Shown: positions 56,265 to 64,000 of the stretch, one piece after another
How positions within the stretch are numbered: position 1 is the stretch's first letter
Layout: each line of letters starts with the position of its first letter
From: Aeromicrobium sp. Root472D3
GTDB taxonomy: Bacteria; Actinomycetota; Actinomycetes; Propionibacteriales; Nocardioidaceae
Reading direction: 5' to 3'
DNA: 64,000 nt
Assembly (NCBI RefSeq): GCF_001426485.1
Contig: NZ_LMET01000001.1
Coordinates: forward strand, 2,209,306 to 2,273,305
Translations under genes and position numbers: made by a program
Notes under the pieces: generated by a model
What the model saw: only the letters and a program-made list of their open reading frames with translations
Told to the model about the DNA's origin: nothing
Database searches by the model: none

Positions 56265-56284
56265 GGGGCGGTAACCCCCTCCTC
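56265..56284. repeat. Copy of the GC-rich box
   Basis: GGGGCGGTAACCCCCTCCTC is an 18/20 match to the units at 415-456 and pairs (17/20) with 56196-56215 across the central hairpin. Confidence 0.7.
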
Positions 56285-56298
56285 GGCGTTGCGTCGGG

Positions 56299-56859
56299 TC
56301 AGAAGGTGACGGCCGGGGCGGTGTCCTGGCCGTCGGGGGCCTCGTAGAAGTCGCGCGCCTGCACGCCGGCGATGCCGGTGAACAGCAGCCACGGGATCGT
56401 GCGCACGACGTTGTTCAGGCTCGCGACGGCGTCGTTGTAGTACTGGCGCGCGAACGAGATCTTGTCCTCGGTCTCGGCCAGCTGCGTCTGCAGCTCCAGG
56501 AAGTTCGTCGACGCCTTGAGGTCGGGGTACGCCTCGGCGACCGCGAGGACGTCGACGATCGCCCGGTCGAGCTGCGCGTCCGCGGCAGCCTTCTCGGCGA
56601 CCGATCCGTCGGCGGCAGCGGCCTGGACGCCGGCGCGGGCCCGCGTGACCTCCTCGAAGACGCCCTTCTCGTGCTGGGCGTAGCCCTTGACGGTGTTGAC
56701 GAGGTTGGGCACCAGGTCGGCGCGGCGGGTGAGCTGGACGTCGATGCCGCCCAGCGCCTCTTGGGCGGCGATGTCGAGGCGTCGCAGCTTGTTGAAGGCG
56801 TAGGCGGCGAACAGCCCCACCAGGACGACGACGGCGAGGATCGTGAGCAGGACGGTCAT
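56299..56859 (-). CDS. LemA family membrane protein
   Basis: The 186-residue protein has one N-terminal membrane helix (residues 3-21) and a long helical domain. LemA hallmarks are LGGIDVQLTRRADLVPNLVNTVKGYAQHEK, LKASTNFLELQTQLAETEDKISFARQYYNDAV and the ending IPWLLFTGIAGVQARDFYEA. The soluble part should be extracytoplasmic. Its activity is unknown. It follows the DUF2207 gene by 65 bp on the same strand; the two often occur together. Confidence 0.93.
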   Translation of the reverse strand: MTVLLTILAVVVLVGLFAAYAFNKLRRLDIAAQEALGGIDVQLTRRADLVPNLVNTVKGYAQHEKGVFEEVTRARAGVQAAAADGSVAEKAAADAQLDRAIVDVLAVAEAYPDLKASTNFLELQTQLAETEDKISFARQYYNDAVASLNNVVRTIPWLLFTGIAGVQARDFYEAPDGQDTAPAVTF

Positions 56860-56924
56860 GGGGTCTCCGGGGTGTGGACGAGAGGGGGATCGGGACGATC
56901 GGGCAGGTGCGAGGCCGTGCGGGT

Positions 56925-58739
56925 CTACCAGGAGCCGCCGCCCCCTCCGCCGCCGCCACCGCCACCGCTGAAGCCGCCCCCGCCGCCGCCCGACGAGGAC
57001 GACGACTGGGTGGCCGAGTAGGCGCTGACGGCACCGGCGAGCGAGCTCTCGAAGCCCGAGAAGTCGTCGCCGGCGCGCGAGCCGCCCGACCCGGCGGCGA
57101 CCCCGCCGGCGACGAAGGCCGGCGTGGGGGCGGGTGACCCCGTCGTCATCTCGTACTTGCGGGCCCACCGGTCGGCGCAGTCGAAGGCGACGGCGTACGG
57201 GACGTACGCGGTGTAGAGGTCCTTCTCGCCGCTGAAGTCGAAGCGGTCCTTGGCCGAGGGCGTCGAGAGCATCCGTTCGAAACCGCCGGACCTCGACCAC
57301 AGGTCGCGTCCGAGCGGGGTGCGGCGCTTGCCGACGCCGGCCGTCAGCAGACCGGCCCCGCCGAGCGCGAACCCGGCGAACGGCAGGGCGTACACCGCGG
57401 GCAGCGGGCCGGCCAGGGCCACGACCCCGACGGCGATCATCAGCACGAACGACGCCACGACCGTGACACGGGCCGCCGTCTCGGACGCGACGGTGCGCTG
57501 GGCGCCGATGCCCGCGGCCCAGCGGTCGACGACGTCCGGCAGCCCGTCGCGCGTCTGCTTGAGCGTGGCCCCGGCCTCGACGGTCGTGCGTCCGGCCCGG
57601 AACGTCTCGCCCGCCCGCGTCACGCCGAGCGACTCGCCCACGAACCGCGAGACGTCGTCGGCTCGCGACCAGGCCTCGTCGTCGCCGACGCCGGTGACGG
57701 TCCACGTGCCGTCGTCGTCGTGCGACAGGGTCGTGAGGCCCTGCTCGGCCTGGTGCAGCAGCGTCGCGACGAGTCCGCGGTCCGGCACGTCCTCGGTCGT
57801 CAGGTACGCGGTCTGCACGGGGCCGAGTCCGGGCGGCGGCTCGTACGTGACGGGCAGGCCCGGCGGGTCCTCGCGCGACCTGCGGTCGAGCACGTAGCCG
57901 CCCGCCGCCAGGGCGGCCGTCAGCGCGAGGACGACCAGCAGCGCGGTGCGCGAGCGTCCGAGCGTCCCGTCGGCGCGCACGCTCCACGGCACCGTCACCT
58001 GGTCGGGAGCCGGCACCGGCAGGGCGACACGCACCGTGACGGGCGTGCGCGGGGGCACCGAACCGGTCGTGAGCGTCACGCCGTCGGTGCCGGCTCCCTC
58101 GACGGAGCACGGTCCGAGCCCCGTCGTGCCGTACCCCGTCACGCACTGCACCTGCTCCGAGGCGCCCGGCAGCGTCAGGCGGATCGTCGCCTTCTCGATG
58201 GCCATCTGCCAGCCCTGCGCGACGACGTTCCAGTAGAAGACCGATCGGGACGGGCTGTCGTCGGCCCAGCTGGACGATCCCGAGGTGCCGTTGCCGGCCG
58301 TCGTGGGGGACAGGACGCCGTCGATCAGGTAGCTGATCGTGTAGGTGTGGGTTCCGGCCGACACCGTCGTGTCGGGGTCGCCGATCTTCGCGACCCGCAG
58401 CCGCCGTCCCTGCTCCCACGAGAGCTCGAACGGCACGTCGCGCCCGTCGAGCTCGACCCGGACCTGCTCGGGCTCGAGGCGCACGTGCGGGTCGCGGGGG
58501 TCGGCGAGGTCCCAGAACCGGAAGATGCCGTGGCGACCCGCCGGGAACTCGGTGGTCAGGGTCTCCTTGGCGACAAGCGTCCCCTCGGCCGTCACGACGT
58601 AGTCGCCGGCGTAGTCGGTGATGCGGACGGGATCGGGCCCCGTGGCCGTCTCGTCGCTCGCGATCGTCGCGGCGAGGGGCAGCAGCAGGATGACCGCTGC
58701 CACCACGAGCACGACGACGCGCAGCAGGATCCGCTTCAT
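56925..58739 (-). CDS. DUF2207 domain-containing membrane protein
   Basis: The 604-residue protein has an N-terminal signal or anchor helix (LRVVVLVVAAVILLLPLAATIA). An extracytoplasmic DUF2207 domain follows (ITDYAGDYVVTAEGTLVAKETLTTEFPAGRHGIFR...). One membrane helix comes near 270-285, a cytosolic part (RGLVATLLHQAEQGLTTLSHDDDG, a winged-helix-like stretch), two more helices near 430-465, and a Ser/Gly tail ending in about ten Gly then SW. This Gly-rich end is typical of the family. Function is unknown; association with LemA suggests a shared envelope role. Confidence 0.9.
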   Translation of the reverse strand: MKRILLRVVVLVVAAVILLLPLAATIASDETATGPDPVRITDYAGDYVVTAEGTLVAKETLTTEFPAGRHGIFRFWDLADPRDPHVRLEPEQVRVELDGRDVPFELSWEQGRRLRVAKIGDPDTTVSAGTHTYTISYLIDGVLSPTTAGNGTSGSSSWADDSPSRSVFYWNVVAQGWQMAIEKATIRLTLPGASEQVQCVTGYGTTGLGPCSVEGAGTDGVTLTTGSVPPRTPVTVRVALPVPAPDQVTVPWSVRADGTLGRSRTALLVVLALTAALAAGGYVLDRRSREDPPGLPVTYEPPPGLGPVQTAYLTTEDVPDRGLVATLLHQAEQGLTTLSHDDDGTWTVTGVGDDEAWSRADDVSRFVGESLGVTRAGETFRAGRTTVEAGATLKQTRDGLPDVVDRWAAGIGAQRTVASETAARVTVVASFVLMIAVGVVALAGPLPAVYALPFAGFALGGAGLLTAGVGKRRTPLGRDLWSRSGGFERMLSTPSAKDRFDFSGEKDLYTAYVPYAVAFDCADRWARKYEMTTGSPAPTPAFVAGGVAAGSGGSRAGDDFSGFESSLAGAVSAYSATQSSSSSGGGGGGFSGGGGGGGGGGGSW

Positions 58740-58745
58740 GGCTGC

Positions 58746-58751
58746 ATCCTA
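58746..58751 (-). promoter_or_regulatory. -10 box (TAGGAT) of the DUF2207-lemA unit, leaderless type
   Basis: On the minus strand TAGGAT lies six bases before ATG 58739. Confidence 0.55.
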
Positions 58752-58796
58752 GGGTGAGGGAGACGCCCCCGACGGGGGTTCGCGCCGACCCCCTGC

Positions 58797-58823
58797 CTGC
58801 AAGGTCTTGCAGAGGTGTGCAAG
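58797..58823. promoter_or_regulatory. Operator-like TTGCA repeats over the argG promoter
   Basis: CTGCAAG-GT-CTTGCAG (58797-58812) is a perfect inverted repeat, and a third half-site TGCAAG follows at 58818-58823. The last half-site runs into the probable -10 box AAGAAT (58821-58826), which is seven bases before ATG 58834. A protein bound here would block transcription. ArgR is the obvious candidate, but the sites are not a close match to the AT-rich ARG box. Confidence 0.6.
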
Positions 58824-58830
58824 AATGTGA

Positions 58831-60263
<1,433 letters not shown>

Positions 60264-60264
<1 letters not shown>

Positions 60265-61310
60265 TGGCCACGGTCTCGGTCGCCGTCGTCGGCGCCAGCG
60301 GCTACGCCGGCGGAGAGGTGCTGCGGCTGCTGCTGTCGCACCCCGACGTCGAGATCGGCGCCCTCACGGCCGCCTCGAACGCGGGGACGGCGCTGGGTGC
60401 CCACCACCCGCACCTCGTCCCGCTCGCCGACCGCGTGCTGCAGCCGACGACGCCCGAGGTCCTCGCGGGCCACGACGTCGTGTTCCTCGGCCTGCCGCAC
60501 GGCCAGTCCGGCGCGGTCGCGGCGCAGCTCGGGGACGACGCGCTCGTGATCGACCTGGGTGCCGACTTCCGGCTGCAGTCGTCCGACGAGTGGACCGAGT
60601 TCTACGGCGGCGACCACGCGGGCACCTGGCCGTACGGGATGCCCGAGCTGATCGTGGGCGAGGGACGCCAGCGCGACGCGCTCGCGGGCGTCCGCCGCAT
60701 CGCGGTGCCGGGCTGCAACGTCACGGCCGTGACCCTCGGCATCCAGCCCGCCGTCGCAGCGCAGCTCGTCGCACCGACCGACATCGTCGCGGTGCTGGCC
60801 AACGGCTACTCCGGCGCGGGCAAGGCCCCCAAGGCCCACCTGCAGGCCGCCGAGGGCCTGGGCGCGGCGTCGCCGTACGGCGTCGGCGGCGTGCACCGTC
60901 ACGTCCCCGAGATCATGCAGAACCTGCGGCAGGCCGGCGCCGACGAGGTCACGATCTCGTTCACGCCGACGCTCGTGCCGATGGCGCGCGGCATCCTGGC
61001 CACCACGACGGCGCGGCTCGCCGACGGCATCGACCTCGCGGTCGTCCGCGCGGCCTACGAGGTCGCCTACCGCGACGAGCCGTTCGTCCACCTGCTGCCC
61101 GAGGGGCAGTGGCCGACGACGGCCGCGACGCTCGGCGCCAACACCGCCCAGCTGCAGGTCGCGGTCGACGAGCGCGCACGGCGTCTCGTGGTCGTCTCGG
61201 CGATCGACAACCTCGTCAAGGGGACGGCCGGCGGCGCCATCCAGTCCATGAACCTCGCTCTGGGTCTCGCCGAGACCACGGGCCTCTCGACGATCGGACT
61301 CGCACCATGA
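60264..61310 (+). CDS. argC: N-acetyl-gamma-glutamyl-phosphate reductase
   Basis: The 348-residue NADPH enzyme carries out the third step of ornithine synthesis. The Rossmann motif is [19 protein letters not shown], the catalytic Cys is in [15 protein letters not shown], and the His region is GVHRHVPEI. Length is normal. It overlaps argJ by ATGA. Confidence 0.96.
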
Positions 61311-62458
61311 GCGTGACAGCAGCCCAGGGATTCACCGCGCAGGGCGTCCCCGCCGGCCTCAAGTCGACGGGTGCGCCCGACGTCGCGGTCGTCGTCAACC
61401 ATGGCCCGTCGACGGCGGCCGCGGCGGTGTTCACGAGCAACCGCTGCAAGGCCAACCCCGTGCTGTGGAGCCAGGAGGCCATCAAGACCGGCTCGGCGGT
61501 GGCCGTCGCGATCAACTCGGGCGGCGCCAACTGCTACACCGGCGCCGAGGGCTTCACGACGACGCACCGCACGGCCGAGACCGTCGCCGAGATGCTCGGC
61601 ATCGGCGCGGTCGACGTGCAGGTCGCGTCGACGGGCCTGATCGGCCTGCTGAACGACCGGGAGGCGCTGCTGTCGGGCGTCCGCGCGGCCGTCGAGGGGC
61701 AGAGCGCCGACGGCGGCCACACCGCCGCGACGGCGATCATGACGACCGACACCGTCGCCAAGGAGGCGGTCGCCCGCGGCGACGGCTTCACGGTCGGCGG
61801 CATGGCCAAGGGCGCCGGCATGCTGGCCCCCGCCCTCGCGACGATGCTGGTGGTCGTCACGACCGACGCCGACGTCGACTCCGCCACGGTCGACGCGGCC
61901 CTGCGTGCCGCGACGGCCCAGACGTTCGACCGGCTCGACTCCGACGGCTGCCAGTCGACCAACGACACGGTGCTGCTGATGGCGTCCGGCGCCTCGGGCA
62001 CGACCCCGGACGCCGACGCGTTCACGGCGGCCGTGACCGAGGTGTGCCGCGATCTCGCGATGCAGCTGCTGGCCGACGCCGAGGGCGCCGACCACGAGAT
62101 CGCGATCGAGGTCGTGGGCGCCGCATCGGTCGACGACGCGCTGGAGGTCGGCCGCTCGGTCGCGCGCAGCAACCTGTTCAAGTGCGCGATCTTCGGCAAG
62201 GACCCCAACTGGGGACGCATCCTGGCCTCGGTCGGCACGACGCAGGCCGCCTTCGACCCCGCCGACCTCGACGTCGCGCTGAACGACGTCTGGGTCTGCC
62301 GCAGCAGCGGCCCGGGGGAGTCCCCCGACGCGATCGACCTCGAGGCCCGCGCGGTCACGGTGACGATCGACCTCAAGTCCGGCGACCGGTCGGGCACCAT
62401 CTGGACCAACGACCTCACGCAGGCCTACGTCCACGAGAACTCGGCGTACAGCTCATGA
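61307..62458 (+). CDS. argJ: Bifunctional ornithine acetyltransferase / N-acetylglutamate synthase
   Basis: The 383-residue precursor is expected to cut itself before the Thr of [14 protein letters not shown], giving alpha and beta chains with Thr as nucleophile. Further family marks are [32 protein letters not shown], and [20 protein letters not shown]. It recycles the acetyl group from N-acetylornithine to glutamate. Overlaps argC and argB by four bases each. Confidence 0.96.
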   Translation: MSVTAAQGFTAQGVPAGLKSTGAPDVAVVVNHGPSTAAAAVFTSNRCKANPVLWSQEAIKTGSAVAVAINSGGANCYTGAEGFTTTHRTAETVAEMLGIGAVDVQVASTGLIGLLNDREALLSGVRAAVEGQSADGGHTAATAIMTTDTVAKEAVARGDGFTVGGMAKGAGMLAPALATMLVVVTTDADVDSATVDAALRAATAQTFDRLDSDGCQSTNDTVLLMASGASGTTPDADAFTAAVTEVCRDLAMQLLADAEGADHEIAIEVVGAASVDDALEVGRSVARSNLFKCAIFGKDPNWGRILASVGTTQAAFDPADLDVALNDVWVCRSSGPGESPDAIDLEARAVTVTIDLKSGDRSGTIWTNDLTQAYVHENSAYSS

Positions 62459-63432
62459 CACCTGACTTCGACCCGGCCGACCACGAGTGGGCGCCCGACG
62501 ACTGGAAGGAGGCGACCGACAAGGCCGCCACCCTCGCCAAGGCCCTGCCGTGGCTGAAGAAGTACCACGGCAAGGTCATCGTCGTGAAGTACGGCGGCAA
62601 CGCCATGACCGACGAGAGCCTCAAGCGCGCCTTCGCCGAGGACATCGTCTTCATGCGCCTGGCGGGCTTCAAGCCCGTCGTCGTCCACGGTGGCGGTCCG
62701 CAGATCAGCCGCATGCTCGACCGGCTCGGCATCGAGTCGGAGTTCCGCGGCGGGCTGCGCGTCACGACGCCCGAGACGATGGACGTCGTGCGCATGGTGC
62801 TGACGGGCCAGGTCGGACGTGAGCTGGTCGGGCTGCTCAACCAGCACGGCGACCTCGCGGTCGGCATGTCGGGCGAGGACGGCGGCCTGTTCACGGCTCA
62901 GCGGACCATGCCGGTCATCGACGGCGTCGAGACCGACATCGGGCTGGTCGGCGAGGTCGTCGGCGTGCGTCCCGAGGCCGTGCAGGACCTGATCGACGCC
63001 GGACGCATCCCGGTCGTCTCGACCGTCGCGCCCGACGCCTCGGGCCAGGTGCACAACGTCAACGCCGACACGGCCGCCGCCGCGCTGGCCGTCGCGCTGG
63101 GCGCCGAGAAGCTGCTCGTGCTGACCGACGTCGAGGGCCTGTACGCCGACTGGCCGAACAGCTCCGACGTCATCGGCGAGATCAGCCCCGAGTCGCTGGC
63201 CGAGCTGATCCCGACGCTGTCGACCGGCATGATCCCCAAGATGGCCGCCTGCCTGAAGGCCGTCGAGGAGGGCGTCAAGCGCGCCACCGTGATCGACGGT
63301 CGCGAGCCCCACGCCGTCCTGCTCGAGATCTTCACCGACGAGGGGGTCGGCACCCAGGTCGTGCCGGGCGCGCCGACGCGCATCCGCACGGCCCTGTACT
63401 CGACCAGCGTCGACAAGGAGACCCCGTCATGA
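62455..63432 (+). CDS. argB: Acetylglutamate kinase
   Basis: The 325-residue kinase phosphorylates N-acetylglutamate. Features are [13 protein letters not shown] with the catalytic Lys, [19 protein letters not shown], and [19 protein letters not shown]. The N-terminal helix of about 30 residues ([23 protein letters not shown]) marks the arginine-inhibited hexameric type, so feedback control by arginine is likely. Overlaps argJ and argD by ATGA. Confidence 0.96.
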   Translation: MTPDFDPADHEWAPDDWKEATDKAATLAKALPWLKKYHGKVIVVKYGGNAMTDESLKRAFAEDIVFMRLAGFKPVVVHGGGPQISRMLDRLGIESEFRGGLRVTTPETMDVVRMVLTGQVGRELVGLLNQHGDLAVGMSGEDGGLFTAQRTMPVIDGVETDIGLVGEVVGVRPEAVQDLIDAGRIPVVSTVAPDASGQVHNVNADTAAAALAVALGAEKLLVLTDVEGLYADWPNSSDVIGEISPESLAELIPTLSTGMIPKMAACLKAVEEGVKRATVIDGREPHAVLLEIFTDEGVGTQVVPGAPTRIRTALYSTSVDKETPS

Positions 63433-64000
63433 CGACCGCCGAGTGGACCGAGCGCTACCAGGGCGCCGTCATGAACACCTTCGGCCCGCCGCAGACCGTG
63501 CTGGTGCGTGGCGAGGGCTCGCACGTGTGGGACGCCGACGGCCGGCAGTACCTCGACCTGCTGGCGGGCATCGCGGTCAACGCGCTGGGCCACGGCCACC
63601 CCGCGATCGTCGAGGCCGTGACGACCCAGCTGACCACGCTGGGCCACACGTCCAACTTCTTCGCGACCGAGCCGCAGGTGCGGCTCGCCGAGAAGCTCGT
63701 GCAGCTCGTCGGCCACGACGCGCGGGTGTTCTTCACCAACTCCGGTGCCGAGGCCAACGAGGCCGCCTTCAAGATCACCCGGCGCACGGGTCGCACCCGC
63801 GTCGTCGTGGCCGAGGGATCGTTCCACGGACGCACGATGGGCGCTCTGGCGCTGACGTCCAAGGAGGCGTACCGCGCCCCGTTCGAGCCGCTGCCCGGTG
63901 ACGTGACGTGGGTGCCGTACGGCGACGCGGCGGCGCTCGAGGCCGCGGTCGACGACACCGTCGCGGCGGTGCTGGTCGAGCCGATCCAGGGCGAGGCGGG
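63429..64000 (+). CDS. argD: Acetylornithine aminotransferase, N-terminal part (cut by window edge)
   Basis: The first 190 residues of this PLP enzyme are seen. Landmarks are [63 protein letters not shown] and the phosphate-binding [15 protein letters not shown], up to VEPIQGEAG at the edge. The PLP Lys lies beyond the window. It makes N-acetylornithine from the semialdehyde. ATG 63429 overlaps the argB stop. Confidence 0.95.
   Translation, partial: MTTAEWTERYQGAVMNTFGPPQTVLVRGEGSHVWDADGRQYLDLLAGIAVNALGHGHPAIVEAVTTQLTTLGHTSNFFATEPQVRLAEKLVQLVGHDARVFFTNSGAEANEAAFKITRRTGRTRVVVAEGSFHGRTMGALALTSKEAYRAPFEPLPGDVTWVPYGDAAALEAAVDDTVAAVLVEPIQGEA

Noticed and set aside
58766..58778. Another member of the GC-rich box family before argG
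   Set aside because: CCCCC-GAC-GGGGG is a simple hairpin and shares too little with the 20-bp box to be counted as a copy.

Overview
The window is 64 kb of very GC-rich, gene-dense chromosome from an actinobacterium. Gene content and order (mltG-aroE-prepilin peptidase-aroC-aroK-aroB-pepQ-efp-nusB; pyrR-pyrB-pyrC-carA-carB-pyrF-mihF-gmk-rpoZ-coaBC-metK-priA-fmt-rsmB-rpe-rib operon-hisE-hisG; infC-rpmI-rplT-trmH-kinase-pheS-pheT; argC-argJ-argB-argD) are those of the order Propionibacteriales. A Nocardioidaceae member (Aeromicrobium- or Nocardioides-like) is my best guess, but no rRNA is present to settle it. Nearly everything is housekeeping: tRNA charging, aromatic amino acid, pyrimidine, riboflavin, histidine and arginine biosynthesis, and the translation machinery. 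I see no tRNA, rRNA, CRISPR array, transposase, integrase or phage gene.

Layout. 1-1696 (minus): the start of an AbiEi-like protein cut by the window edge, and a DUF349 protein, separated by three tandem GC-rich hairpin repeats. 1761-10974: metallo-hydrolase, hisS, aspS, rarA, two small conserved proteins, alaS, ruvX. 10977-18525: mltG and the shikimate block, then pepQ, efp, nusB. 18526-23580: an accessory segment with a WecB/TagA/CpsF glycosyltransferase, a four-gene osmoprotectant ABC transporter and a small unknown gene, inserted between nusB and pyrR and holding several strong inverted repeats. 23651-31855: the pyrimidine operon, whose PyrR-binding hairpin covers the ribosome binding site. 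31890-40501: lipoprotein, mihF, gmk, rpoZ, coaBC, metK, a helicase-less priA, fmt, rsmB. 40521-46020: rpe, an FMN riboswitch with ribD-ribE-ribBA-ribH, then hisE-hisG. 46028-48901: a PH-domain protein, an SseB-like protein, a minus-strand lipoprotein and an ACT-GNAT acetyltransferase. 49018-56188: infC-rpmI-rplT behind a structured attenuator, an RNA methyltransferase, an orphan PAS histidine kinase, pheS-pheT. 56299-58739 (minus): a DUF2207 protein and LemA. 58834-64000: argG, argC, argJ, argB and the start of argD.

Regulation visible in the sequence. At least ten transcription units carry a TAGRRT-type -10 box six to eight bases before the start codon, which points to leaderless mRNAs. Most operon genes overlap by ATGA, GTGA or TGATG and are probably translationally coupled. 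Four RNA-level switches can be supported: the PyrR hairpin, the FMN riboswitch, an infC terminator/antiterminator pair, and (less surely) a long stem-loop before the glycosyltransferase. No clear undescribed protein system is present. The least explained signals are a 50-bp near-perfect palindrome that contains the start codon of a small unknown gene (23234-23283), and a family of GC-rich boxes found both in the tandem array at 393-460 and as the arms of an 89-bp nested palindrome at 56196-56284.
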